Positions 39,001-45,292 of a DNA stretch of 64,000 nt are shown here, piece by piece. Origin of the DNA: VXYL01 sp965116345 (lineage in GTDB: Bacteria; Pseudomonadota; Gammaproteobacteria; Pseudomonadales; Azotimanducaceae); NCBI GenBank assembly GCA_965116345.1, contig OZ220680.1:1054001-1118000 (forward strand), in the 5' to 3' direction. Each line of letters opens with the position of its first letter. Within the stretch, counting starts at the first letter, position 1. The translations under genes and the position numbers were made by a program. A model generated the notes under the pieces. The model saw only the letters and a program-made list of their open reading frames with translations, ran no database searches and was not told the DNA's origin.

Positions 39001-39903
39001 GGTGGCGGCCGCATGACGTTGACCAGCGGCGTGACGACCGACCGCTTCGCAACCTTCCTGCCGTTCGGCCAACCGGCCCGGCGCACGACCGATTTGGCTT
39101 CTCCACAGGGCGAACGGCTGCAAACCGACCTGGGCTGGTCGATGGCAGCGCTGGGCTTGAACGGCAGCCTGCTCGGCGCGGCCGGCGCCGGCCCCATGCT
39201 CACGTGGCAGTCGGATGCCCTGTGGTCGCGCACCACCTCCGACGAAACCGAAGGCATGTTGGCCGGCGCGGCCGACGTCACCCGCCTGCGTTTTGGCCTG
39301 GAAGGCAGTTGGAGGCTGAGGCTCGGCGACCACGGCCTCACGCCGAAGCTGGAGGTCGGCGTGCGCCACGACGGCGGCGATGCCGAGACCGGGTTCGGCG
39401 TAGAGGTCGGCGGCGGCGTCGCCTGGCTGCATCCGGGGCTCGGCCTGTCCCTCGACCTCGAGGGCCGCACACTGATTGCGCACGAGGCGAATCGCCGACG
39501 CGACATGGGCTTCTCGGCGGCACTGGCGTTTGACCCGAGCCCCCAGTCCCGCCAGGGCCCGAAGCTGAGCCTGCGCCAGGACTTCGGCGGCCAGGTCACC
39601 GGCGGGCTGGACGCGCTGTTCGCAGCCAACCCGCTGGTGGAGCGCAGGGGCCACGAGGCGGACGGGCGCTGGACCGCGGAGGCCGCCTGGGGGTTCCCGA
39701 CGTTCCGCGGTCGCTTCATCGGCGCCCCCACCCTGGGCTACGGGGTCTCCACAATGGATCGCGAGTACAGCATCGGCTGGCAGTTGGAACCCTTTGAGGG
39801 AACCGGTCGCGGCCTGTCGTTCGGCCTCAAGCTGACCCGCCGCGAGAGTCTCATGGCCCCGCCTGCGCACGGAATCGGGGCCGAGTTAAGGATGCGCTGG
39901 TAG
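30013..39903 (+). CDS. Giant Calx-beta repeat autotransporter (intact, 3,296 aa)
   Basis: ATG 30013 opens a signal peptide (VWLALLLVGGWPAAVQAQ). The passenger begins with a domain rich in glycine and ending in an HG...GHRS motif, which recurs at about 31810-32260. It continues with about 18 Calx-beta-type modules marked by xxITEGGxATF starts and DNDD ends. Between modules near the C-terminus sit two copies of a ~90-residue non-Calx insert (CVSDALLQQVEDYYDHNS, NWFRVLVAFGARTPADW, WFGWGPVADALE). After DAWLARFGRAVAEQALDGI and a Gly/Pro linker comes a type V beta-barrel ending RMRW. The last two passenger modules, linker motif and barrel closely resemble those of the preceding giant gene, so the two are duplicates that diverged in repeat number. 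Likely role: calcium-stabilised surface fibre or adhesin. Confidence 0.9.
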   Translation: MWAKPPRATCVWLALLLVGGWPAAVQAQNSAYLTLDLVQIRANALHGATIRIVPKNATFLGAGGGAGFELEDFVHADDWDSENGQLTAAAIAGEIRLNAAGLSRITLQGAPAGLSIASARLLAREQPHSHGRAIKGHRSAQITVAYTGPGINADVAVTIAVKGGADGLLTYGNQQAGYPGASCCTAGFTIRTGTLTDGVSVNPVSLAVTERGGAEAGYKVGLLTDPGADVTITATVPAANTSDLEVKAGTGAFGGAATLTFTHGSGGNWTQAQTVTVRAKYDSDTADESFNITHALSVASGPYRSITPAPVAVAVTDAGAGVPLSFSAAAYRANEPASTTNAAVGLTLLSTRPSATVVTVERTGGSATAGDDYTAGPWTATIAANTTTGSVNIPLRHDTVDEPNETVELRIRASSLPTGVVPGSQGTATLTITDNDATSATLSGSGTVKEDGSDSADLAVTLGRKLAGGESVTAPLVIAGAGITRKDYDIALKVGGNYNQGVLLNTASPYSRWSPAVVFTGSDVNTVRVATLAVTGKEDTRDEGVSETLTVNFGSGDQAVSSNLDRSSGTGAAGTTASGSASVAITDNDQPPSLAVSPDIISARNLQDGGTATLTLIPKNSTFFGGGGGGGLNGGNPSAPYVFFDDRNDRGEIPNTEVRLSATGLSKISLSGTSAFLTISAGRLLPIQYDVHGAEQHRSVEIDLSYAGPLITADDQVTVAVDSDLLRFGDQNGGRPASQSARFTVKPLDPNAGLSIRETGSPAETVVGENGGTDRYAVLLKTRPTHPVTVTVTAGAGTLVDGPDAGNAGTSTETLTFNPKGSALWSTPQTITVTGVDDDIDNAGNARTVMIGHAASSNDHNYAINSAGSLGVKVTDDDRAGVTISHAAHTLAEHGGVATYTLKLDSQPLKAVTITVDAGDGNVVKVDGPDSATDFTNTEALTFTPSNWRSAQQISIEGQNDDAVTYLPRTATITHSIASPTLGDGRRYLPDMVIAGVDVSVSDDDKPVLTLTEKNGNTEIGEGGSATFTVTSSDPAPSGGLPVTLPTLSFSGAYSGSLSVGTITIPANATNVDFNVDIDDDRADALDGAFTVSLNTGTPYELGAASSLKLAVTDNDPTSVTLAGSPAGYLVEGGAKTLTLTLGRGLVKGETLTAPLTFAGTAARNVDYRLTSTAARGVAYNNLGSGSASVVFTGPAAGTTATVATITFTATSDSVVGSTTDTVGIGLGTATNTGSGGGVTATDNLPGFHIVDSVRPSEPIVTLSQPDKTTLKEGGDAVEFDLLVSPPYFQQPFSLVTLELAGKAASGQDYRLEAASGGSVSSWAFFVNQGVSSMRLRLVPLADDRDEPNESIVISVPDQLQVYRDAGNAAYTVSAPRSVRFTLTSATAPPPPPPPVETPGVTVSTASLDLAEGGSTGSYTVLLDSKPTANVTVTAASGDAAKVRVQAPGGNPGTSATLTFTPTTWNQAQAVTVTPQDDANADDETVTITHAVSNTGGYGGVTADSVTVTVDDDETPVVPPPSVSIAPASANAVTEGAAATFTLTASPAPQSAITVNVNVMDSGSYADSGQAGSRQVTIGTGGSGTLTVTTDDDSADEPNGTLTATVNSGTSYAPSNTNASASITVDDNDDPPPATPVVSISGGGVITEGGTATFNLSASPAPPSTITVDVNVVDSGSFADSGQAGARQVTIGTGGSGTLTVTTDNDSADEPNGTLTATVNSGTGYTPSDTNASASISVNDDDDAIIPSACVSDALLQQVEDYYDHNSITPPGYGHNWFRVLVAFGARTPADWTTDSRVIEPMTAASARVQEAIWFGWGPVADALECLEAVNPAPDPEVAIAGGSAVTEGGSATFTLTATPTPSTSITVNVNVADSGDFANSGQAGSRTVTIGAGGSGTLIVTTDNDSTDEPDGTLTATIANGQGYTPSGTSASASIAVSDNDDPPPPVVSITGGSAITEGGAATFTLTATPAPASPITVNLNVVDSGNFADGGQAGARTATIGTNGSGTLTVTTDNDSTDEPSGTLTATIANGQGYTPSNTNASASIAVSDNDDAITPSPCVSDVLLQQVEDYYDHNSGNSPGYGENWFRVLVAFGARTPADWTADNRVITPMTAASAREREARWFGWGPVADALECIEGVSPDPDPAVTIAGGGAITEGGTATFTLTATPTPQSTTTVNISVVDSGSFASSGQVGLRQVTIGTGGSGTLTVLTTNDSTDEPDGTLTATVTSGTGYTRSNTNASASISVTDNDDPPPATPVVSISGGGAITEGGTATFNLSASPAPQGQITVNVNVADSGSFADSGQTGSRRVTIGTGGSGTFTVTTANDSTNEPNGSISATVTSGTGYSVHSQNNSDSVTVNDNDLPPPRPAVSISGGSAITEGGSATFTLTASPPPQGSIRVNVRVTQSGNFATSGQTGSRRITIGASGTATFNVTTTNDSDDEPDGSVSAAVIGGTGYSVHSQSNSDSVTVNDDDVVVPVIRVTSAQSSRTTDYEGATLKFTLHADVAPGADLEVTVNVAEPGNAFVNTADAGARQVTIPARQKQATLNVRTNDDSVEEDPASATVTVTVQSGSGYTAASAPRNSAEATVHDNDGLPTLSIGDSSAQEGDEVYFQVTLSKPVAHEVRFSYYTETGHYQGRNYGTANSSSDYPYSSNNGTIYPGGRRFEIWIQTFDDSYDEGDETFTVILSRPEGATLDDGEATGTIKNSDPLPDAWLARFGRAVAEQALDGITARIGAVRKPARAAGFRSMLAGRPIGQGPGATAVGCTTPSGPNPPHPAVDPGAGDVGTPDHSHRPENRGDGSYGSDGSGRPDGLEGRAKPVAGCPMDNSPDRTLGSTAPHAHNAGGIGAGSGHRASIVSMVQGHGGPPPPHGDARGTALQQLLTGSNFTYTREADAKGGVLGVWGRGSHANFNGAQEELRLDGNLTTGLLGVDYARGDWLLGVAITQAVGDGTYSGPNSAAGGVRSTLTAAVPYAAWRISERLDVWGAAGHGGGRMTLTSGVTTDRFATFLPFGQPARRTTDLASPQGERLQTDLGWSMAALGLNGSLLGAAGAGPMLTWQSDALWSRTTSDETEGMLAGAADVTRLRFGLEGSWRLRLGDHGLTPKLEVGVRHDGGDAETGFGVEVGGGVAWLHPGLGLSLDLEGRTLIAHEANRRRDMGFSAALAFDPSPQSRQGPKLSLRQDFGGQVTGGLDALFAANPLVERRGHEADGRWTAEAAWGFPTFRGRFIGAPTLGYGVSTMDREYSIGWQLEPFEGTGRGLSFGLKLTRRESLMAPPAHGIGAELRMRW
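35251..35520 (+). repeat. Non-Calx insert, copy 1 (helical-looking, Trp/Cys-rich)
   Basis: About 90 residues between Calx-beta modules. It starts with ACVSDALLQQVEDYYDHN, continues with NWFRVLVAFGARTPADW and MTAASA, and ends with WFGWGPVADALECLE. One cysteine lies near each end. The composition predicts alpha-helix, unlike the surrounding beta modules. I recognise no named domain. Confidence 0.8.
36184..36450 (+). repeat. Non-Calx insert, copy 2
   Basis: A near-identical second copy (PCVSDVLLQQVEDYYDHN, NWFRVLVAFGARTPADW, WFGWGPVADALECIE) starts about 933 bp after the first. Two Calx-beta modules lie between the copies, so insert plus two modules forms a tandem super-repeat. Confidence 0.8.
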
Positions 39904-40037
39904 GCGCTCGCTTCAATCGGAAGTGTCAGTTTAGGAGATCGTCTCAATCATTCTTGAGAGACCGTCCCTTAAGAAGGTCAGTGCGTTTCTTGTTCGTATT
40001 CGTATCGTCTCCCGGACGACCGGACGCATGGCATGGA

Positions 40038-40787
40038 CTACTTCGATCTGTCGAGTTTGAAGGACACCGGCACCCTGACAACGAGTTCGGTTGCCTCCAT
40101 TCGCGGTGGAAACCGCGGCAACGGCTCCGCTCGTTCCAACATGGACAGGGCAGCATCGTTGAACGCCGCCAATTCAGCCGGTACATCGATGCGAGCATCG
40201 GTTAGCCGCCCCTCTCGATCGACGACGAGGTGCAGGGTCACGACTCCTTCGAGACCCTGACGCCGCGCCGAGAGCGGGTAGGTCTTGTAGCGGTTCAGGT
40301 GCGCGGCGAGCAGCACCGCATAGGAGCGACGCAAGCCCGGGTCGCCACCCGCCGTGAGCGAGGCACCCGATGACCGACCTGCAGGCGCAGCAGGCCTTGG
40401 CAACGCGACCTGCGTCGGCCGAGCGTCTTGTTCCGTGACCGGGTGTTGCGCAGGCTGCGGTGGCTTTGGGGGGGCCGCGACCACGACGCGACTTGGAACA
40501 TCGGGTGGTAGGACCGGTTGAGGCTCGGGCTCCGACGGCGGCTCGGGTTCCGGTGGTGGCTGGGGTTCCGGTGGCGGTACCGGTTCCGGTTCCGGTTCCG
40601 GTGGCGGCTCGGGAACCGTATCGGCGGGGGCATCGCCTAGGTCGCCCAGAAGACCGAGGCCGATCTCGAGGCCCTGTTCGCCCGGGCCCATCGCGCCGTC
40701 GCCCAGCGATGGCCAGCCCATGAACAGCGCACCGTGTACCACCAGCGACGCCGCCAGCGCCACGAACCAATGACGTCGACCGATCAT
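40038..40787 (-). CDS. tonB: TonB energy transducer
   Basis: This 249-residue protein has a TonB layout. A short cytoplasmic N-terminus is followed by one signal-anchor helix at about 7-24, containing the family's Ser-x3-His motif (S14LVVH18). A rigid Pro/Glu stretch at about 57-115 (PEPPPEPEPEP) spans the periplasm. The C-terminal domain (YPLSARRQGLEGVVTLHLVV, VRVPVSFKLD) contacts receptor TonB boxes. It transmits the proton-motive force from ExbB/ExbD to outer-membrane receptors. Its ATG overlaps the stop of the upstream exbD-like gene (ATGA), making it the last gene of a four-gene operon. Two TonB receptors flank this operon within the window and are plausible clients. It converges with the giant autotransporter gene across a 134-bp gap. 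Confidence 0.93.
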   Translation of the reverse strand: MIGRRHWFVALAASLVVHGALFMGWPSLGDGAMGPGEQGLEIGLGLLGDLGDAPADTVPEPPPEPEPEPVPPPEPQPPPEPEPPSEPEPQPVLPPDVPSRVVVAAPPKPPQPAQHPVTEQDARPTQVALPRPAAPAGRSSGASLTAGGDPGLRRSYAVLLAAHLNRYKTYPLSARRQGLEGVVTLHLVVDREGRLTDARIDVPAELAAFNDAALSMLERAEPLPRFPPRMEATELVVRVPVSFKLDRSK

Positions 40788-41278
40788 CGCGGCGAGTCGA
40801 GCGTCGTGGCGAGGGCTGTCCGTTGGATGCCGGCCCGGTTCAGTTCGGCCAGTACCGACTCGAGCTTCACCACATCGAGATCGGCATCGGCTCTGATCAG
40901 AACCCGCAGGTCCCTCGCAACCCGCCCATCCGCCTGGTCATCGGCCTGGTCATCGGTCGGCCCGGCGCCCGTCGTGTCATGAGGCAAAACAACCGTCCCG
41001 TTGTCCGCCGACCGCCTCAATGCCGAGCGCAATGTATGAAGCGGGATGCTCGTCGCCCCCTGGTAAATGGTTCCCGTCGCATCGACCACGAGATCAACCC
41101 GATCCACGACCGGCACGGTGTCACTCACGGAGGTCGGCGGCACGACGTCAACATGGCTTCGCTGGATCTGCCCCGCGATCATGAAGAAGGTCAACAAGAG
41201 AAAGACCACGTTGATGAGCGGCACAAGACCTTGGTCCCCCGGCACGTTACCCCGATCCGGGCGTGGGTCGACGATCAC
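40784..41278 (-). CDS. ExbD/TolR-family protein lacking the channel aspartate (second ExbD)
   Basis: The product is a 164-residue ExbD-family protein with one N-terminal transmembrane helix (VPLINVVFLLLTFFMIAG) and a periplasmic domain. The family's proton-carrying aspartate normally sits in the motif PLIDV; here it is PLINV, with Asn at residue 23. An acidic insertion (DDQADDQADG) lies before the last beta-alpha unit (DLRVLIRADADLDVVKLESVL). It overlaps exbD upstream and tonB downstream by four bases, so all are coupled. Probably it pairs with the active ExbD inside the ExbB channel as a non-protonatable partner; that is inference. Tandem exbD genes occur in other TonB operons. Confidence 0.88.
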   Translation of the reverse strand: MIVDPRPDRGNVPGDQGLVPLINVVFLLLTFFMIAGQIQRSHVDVVPPTSVSDTVPVVDRVDLVVDATGTIYQGATSIPLHTLRSALRRSADNGTVVLPHDTTGAGPTDDQADDQADGRVARDLRVLIRADADLDVVKLESVLAELNRAGIQRTALATTLDSPR

Positions 41279-41673
41279 GGTCGAACCTTGGCCATAGATA
41301 CCTGTTGCGCACCCGCCTGCCGCAACCGATCGACGACGGTGACCAAGGTCTGCGTCCGCATTCCCGGGAAGCCCTGTACGGCGTAGACTGCATCCGGGTT
41401 GTCCACAATCACGGCACCCAACCCCTCCAGGTCGTCGATCGGATAATGACGTTGCTCGATCAGAACCGTTCGTTCGTCGTCGTCGATGCGCACGACAAGA
41501 AGCTCCGGGGCGTCCACCTGTGCGGACGGCGACGGGAACGTCACTGAAATCTGTCGCGACGGGTCGAATCCCGTCGTCAGCATGAAGAACAGCAACAGGA
41601 TGAACACCACGTCGATGAGCGGCGCGAGGCGCACGCCTCTACGCCGACGGCGGAACATCGCCTGGAACTGCAC
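41275..41673 (-). CDS. exbD: Biopolymer transport protein ExbD
   Basis: This 132-residue protein has a basic N-terminus (FRRRRRG) and one transmembrane helix (LAPLIDVVFILLLFFML) that retains the essential aspartate at residue 21 in PLIDV. Its periplasmic domain ends in VDRLRQAGAQQVSMAKV. The length and helix position match ExbD/TolR. With ExbB it forms the proton channel that energises TonB. It starts one base after the exbB stop and overlaps the second exbD-like gene. This is the canonical, active-looking ExbD of the operon; the following paralogue has Asn in place of the aspartate. Confidence 0.92.
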   Translation of the reverse strand: MQFQAMFRRRRRGVRLAPLIDVVFILLLFFMLTTGFDPSRQISVTFPSPSAQVDAPELLVVRIDDDERTVLIEQRHYPIDDLEGLGAVIVDNPDAVYAVQGFPGMRTQTLVTVVDRLRQAGAQQVSMAKVRP

Positions 41674-41674
41674 G

Positions 41675-42307
41675 TCAGGGGCTGTCGGCCCGGCGTCTCC
41701 CGAACGCCAGGAAGACCTGTGTGACGGCGTCGTTCATCTTCATCGCGACGCGCTCGACCTTGCGCTCCAGCCAGTTGTGCACCGCCGTCGCCGGAATCGC
41801 GATCCCCAGTCCAACGGCGGTCGTGAGCAGCGCCTGCCAGATGCCCGCCGACAACGTGGAGGGGTCCACTTGCGAGCCCGCCGCTTCCATCTGCTGGAAG
41901 GCCGTGATCATTCCAAGCACCGTGCCCAGCAGTCCAAGGAGCGGACTCAGCGTGGCGATGGCGTCCAGCGCGGGCAACAGCGCCCGCATCCGGTTCAGAT
42001 GTGAGGTCGCGAACCGGTCGATCTCCTCCCGGACCAGTTCCTCGTCCGTGCCGCCGTGTAGCTCGTCCATCGACAACGCAACCACCACGGACACCGGATG
42101 CCGGTCGTCGAGCAACTCGCGCGCCTCCCGCCAAGCCGAGGTATGCCAACGCAGCAACGCGGCATCCACGTCGGGGCAGGTTTCCGGCCGCTGCTGCGCG
42201 AACTGCCAGAACTTGACCATGACGATGGCCAAAGCGGCCACCGACACGCCGAGCAGCACCCACAGGACCGGGCCGCCAACGGCGAGGAACTCCGTGCTAG
42301 CCCGCAT
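41675..42307 (-). CDS. exbB: MotA/TolQ/ExbB proton channel protein ExbB
   Basis: This 210-residue protein has three transmembrane segments: about 9-31 (VLWVLLGVSVAALAIVMV), about 112-140 (LDAIATLSPLLGLLGTVLGM) and about 153-176 (LLTTAVGLGIAIPATAVHNWL). The last two contain the family's conserved SPLLGLLGTV and GLGIAIPA motifs. It is the pentameric channel partner of ExbD. It is the first gene of exbB-exbD-exbD-tonB on the minus strand. The start ATG follows GTGAGGA, and the MITE-like copy B ends 17 bp upstream, so the operon's leader is partly transposon-derived. Confidence 0.93.
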   Translation of the reverse strand: MRASTEFLAVGGPVLWVLLGVSVAALAIVMVKFWQFAQQRPETCPDVDAALLRWHTSAWREARELLDDRHPVSVVVALSMDELHGGTDEELVREEIDRFATSHLNRMRALLPALDAIATLSPLLGLLGTVLGMITAFQQMEAAGSQVDPSTLSAGIWQALLTTAVGLGIAIPATAVHNWLERKVERVAMKMNDAVTQVFLAFGRRRADSP

Positions 42308-42324
42308 TCCTCACCCAGGGGCCT

Positions 42325-42480
42325 CTAGGAATGCTCTGATCAAGCCATCCCTGGCTTGATCAGAACGCAAAAACAAGAGCGCGGTCTTTTTTTGCTTGCA
42401 AATTCAACTCCTTGCGTCTTTGAATTTGGCGGCACATCCCTGTGCCGCGCTAGGGAAGGTCTTAATCAGACCTTCCCTAG
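42325..42480 (-). mobile_element. MITE-like element, copy B (inverted relative to copy A)
   Basis: Read on the minus strand, this 156-bp element matches copy A (51-207) with about eight differences by eye, including one single-base indel. The same CTAG borders, terminal inverted repeats and hairpin series are present. It lies between the 3' end of a TonB receptor gene (stop at 42521) and the exbB start, in the same orientation relative to exbB as copy A has relative to the sigma gene. It could act as a terminator-like or processing structure as well as a relic insertion. Confidence 0.8.
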
Positions 42481-42520
42481 ACGCCGGCGCGCGGGCGGCC
42501 ACGCCTGTCGTACGATCCCC

Positions 42521-45082
42521 TCAGATGTCCAGCCCCAACTCGACCCAGAACAGGCGTCCCGAAGTGAAGCGGCGACGATCCGACAACCGGGCGGAGTTGG
42601 TGTCCACGACTTCGTCGAGAAGGTTCTTGACCTCCACCCGTACGTAGCCCCGGCTATCGGCGACGAGGTCCGGGCGCCACTCGACCCTCGCGTCGAACGT
42701 CCACAGACTGTCGAATTCGAAGTCCTCGAAGATGTCGTAGCTCCCTTCGCAGTAGTCGACCTCGTCGTCATCGCAGTCGAGGCCCGAATCCCGCGCGATG
42801 GTGCCTCCCCGGCGGAGCTTCGCGAAGTTGGACCACGTGATGTTCCACTCCGGGAAGCTGGTGATCGTGTAGAAACTCGTCGAAAACGGGACGTTGTAGT
42901 CCCACGGCGGCAGGTCGACCGCACGAACCAGCCCGCCGTCGTAGTAGATCAGGTCCGGGTCGAGCTCCTCGTCGTAGCCGTCCGTGTCCTGGCGGTTGTT
43001 GGTCGCGTCCTTGTAGCCCATGGAAACCGCGAAGGTCGTCTCCGTAGGCCCGAGGCGCAACGGCTCCGCGCTCGACAGTCGAATGCCCACGCTCTGCGTC
43101 GAACTGCGGCCCTCGTTGACGTAGACGTAGTTGTACTCGCGGCACCGGGCATCCTCCGGGTCGAGGCAGAAGCGCGACCGGGTGACGCCGTCGCGGCCTT
43201 CCCGATTGACGAACTGCAACCCCACCGACGCCTTGCCGATCGCCTGGGTCAGACCCAGCATCCACTCGTCCGAATAGGGGGTGGACAGATCCGACCCGCC
43301 GGACCGGTCGTCGTAGGTCAATACGCGGCGTACGCTGCCGTCGACGTTGTACTGCGTGTTGTCCCGCCACCCGGCGATGGCGTCGTTGAGTTCGTAGCGA
43401 AAGAAGCTGCGTCCGTAGTACCGGTTCACGCCTCCGACGACGACGGTCCGGTCGTCGCCGAACACGTCCCGTTCCACCGACAACCGAGGCGACAGGTCGA
43501 CGTTGCCGAGGTAGTCGTTCCAATCCAGGCGCAACCCGAGGTTCACCATCCATTGGCCGATCGCCAAGCTGTCCTGGGCATAGAGCGCCGCGGATGCATA
43601 GGTCAGGTCGACCTTTCCGGCAAACCAGTTCGAGACCCGTGCCCGGTACTCGTCCTCCGGCCCGCTCAACCCGTCGCCGTTCTGGTCCTGGCATCCCTCC
43701 CGGCCCTGGTCTCGAACGCACAGGAACTGCTCGAAGACGACGTCCTCGGGGCGCTCGTAGTAACTGTCGGTGCGCTGCACCTCGCCGCCGATGACGATCG
43801 AGTTTTCGACCTGACCAATCCAGCGCGGCGCAAGCGTCAGCTTCGGCTTCAGCGTCAGCCTCGTCTGCGCCTGTTCGCTGTCCCCGTACGCGCCTTCGTA
43901 CTGGGTCAGTGTGGGGCTTCCCTCGGCTGACTCGTGGTAGATGAATCGACCGGTATCGCTATCGAGGGTGTCCTGCAACCGGTCTAAACCGACGGCGACC
44001 TCGAGCCGTCCGCCAGCCATGGCCCGTTCGATGTCGAGCGTCACACCGTTGCCGGCGTGGGATTTGTCGAAGCGGCCGTCGTAGGTCGTCGATGTCAGTC
44101 CATCGTGCGCCCGCCTGGCGTGGCGGAACGAAACCCCAACGGATGTCCCGCCGAGTTCGGTGTCGACCCTGCCGAGCACGTTGTCGATGACGTCGTCGTA
44201 GTCGAGAACCTCGGTCTCCCGTCGAGCAAAGTGGTAGAACTTGTCGTAGCGTTGCGCGAACGTCGAATGGCGGCGGGACACCGACATGGACAGTCCCAGG
44301 TCGCCAATGCCGCGTTGCACGCCGACAACGAGGGAGCTTCGGCGATAGTCAGGGGTGTATGCCGCCCGGTAGTAGTCGGCAGTCAGGAGGTCGTCTTCGG
44401 TGACGTGGAACTCCTCCCACTCGTCGCGGCGGAGACTGTAGCCGACGGACACGGAGTTCTCGCCGTCGTAGCGCTTGAGGTCAGCCGACACCACACCACC
44501 GGTGAAACCACCGTACTCGGCCGGAACATTGCTGTCATAGACTTCCACGCTCTCGATGAGGTTCGTATCCACGTAGTAGCCTTGGGGAGAGCTTCCGCCA
44601 TGGGGACGAACCAGATTGGGCGTTGACCAGATGTCCCCGGTATCGGCCGGGTTCAGGTCGTTCGCCGTATCGATGCCGTCGATCAGGAAGGCGTTCTGGT
44701 AGAAAGGCTGGCCGTGGATGGATATCTCGGCGGGCCGTTGCACGGCGGTGCTGGCCGAGAGTTCGCTATCGCGGGAGAAATCCACCGCCGGATTGACGCG
44801 GAGCAAGTCGGCCAAGTTGGCTTCGCCCCCGGGCATTCGCCGGATGAACGCCTCGTCTAAGCGCACGTGCCCCGGCTGAACCTCGATCTCGGCCGCTTCG
44901 ACGAGGACAGGTACCTCGATGGCTTCCGCCTCGGTCGCCGAGTCCTCCGGTTCGTCGCCAGCATCGGTTGTTTGTTCATCGGCAGCGCCCGCGGACGCCG
45001 CGATCACTAGTCCGAGTAATCCGAATAGTCGACCGAGCGCCGCGATAAAGCGCACGGTACGGTCTGTACGATGTAGTGCCAT
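42521..45082 (-). CDS. TonB-dependent receptor with EF-hand-like loop
   Basis: ATG 45082 is chosen because GGGAGAGGA precedes it and a signal peptide follows (FIAALGRLFGLLGLVIAASAGA); the frame is open further upstream. The 853-residue product has an acidic N-terminus, a plug domain (ANLADLLRVNPAVDFSRD, GQPFYQNAFLIDGIDTAND, YGGFTGGVVSADLKRYDGEN) and a barrel ending in FWVELGLDI. There is no STN domain. An apparent extracellular loop contains DQNGDGLSGPEDE, close to a calcium-binding EF-hand loop, beside a cysteine pair. It lies downstream of a di-haem peroxidase-family gene on the same strand, with a Fur-like box between them. Iron or another metal complex is a reasonable substrate guess, but it is not proven. 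Confidence 0.87.
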   Translation of the reverse strand: MALHRTDRTVRFIAALGRLFGLLGLVIAASAGAADEQTTDAGDEPEDSATEAEAIEVPVLVEAAEIEVQPGHVRLDEAFIRRMPGGEANLADLLRVNPAVDFSRDSELSASTAVQRPAEISIHGQPFYQNAFLIDGIDTANDLNPADTGDIWSTPNLVRPHGGSSPQGYYVDTNLIESVEVYDSNVPAEYGGFTGGVVSADLKRYDGENSVSVGYSLRRDEWEEFHVTEDDLLTADYYRAAYTPDYRRSSLVVGVQRGIGDLGLSMSVSRRHSTFAQRYDKFYHFARRETEVLDYDDVIDNVLGRVDTELGGTSVGVSFRHARRAHDGLTSTTYDGRFDKSHAGNGVTLDIERAMAGGRLEVAVGLDRLQDTLDSDTGRFIYHESAEGSPTLTQYEGAYGDSEQAQTRLTLKPKLTLAPRWIGQVENSIVIGGEVQRTDSYYERPEDVVFEQFLCVRDQGREGCQDQNGDGLSGPEDEYRARVSNWFAGKVDLTYASAALYAQDSLAIGQWMVNLGLRLDWNDYLGNVDLSPRLSVERDVFGDDRTVVVGGVNRYYGRSFFRYELNDAIAGWRDNTQYNVDGSVRRVLTYDDRSGGSDLSTPYSDEWMLGLTQAIGKASVGLQFVNREGRDGVTRSRFCLDPEDARCREYNYVYVNEGRSSTQSVGIRLSSAEPLRLGPTETTFAVSMGYKDATNNRQDTDGYDEELDPDLIYYDGGLVRAVDLPPWDYNVPFSTSFYTITSFPEWNITWSNFAKLRRGGTIARDSGLDCDDDEVDYCEGSYDIFEDFEFDSLWTFDARVEWRPDLVADSRGYVRVEVKNLLDEVVDTNSARLSDRRRFTSGRLFWVELGLDI

Positions 45083-45292
45083 GGAGTCCTCTCCCGTTGC
45101 CAATCTAAGGCGGAAACGGCCCCTCACGAACCCACACGTTCAACGTCCTTGTCGGATCTGACTTTGCTGACACTGGAACGTATCGTGGCGAGCGTACCCT
45201 TCAGACGCCGGCTGAGATTCCCGCGAAGCGCGGCTTCTCCTTCGTGAAAGGAGTCGAATCAACTCTCGCAGTGTCCTCTCATTGCGCATCCA

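Noticed and set aside
39941..39962. Hairpin TCTCAA/TTGAGA between the convergent giant autotransporter and tonB as a bidirectional terminator
   Set aside because: Only six base pairs, AT-containing stem and no T-run on either strand.
42356..43930. 524-codon plus-strand frame opposite the second TonB receptor
   Set aside because: Shadow of the receptor gene; starts inside the MITE and has biased, motif-free composition.
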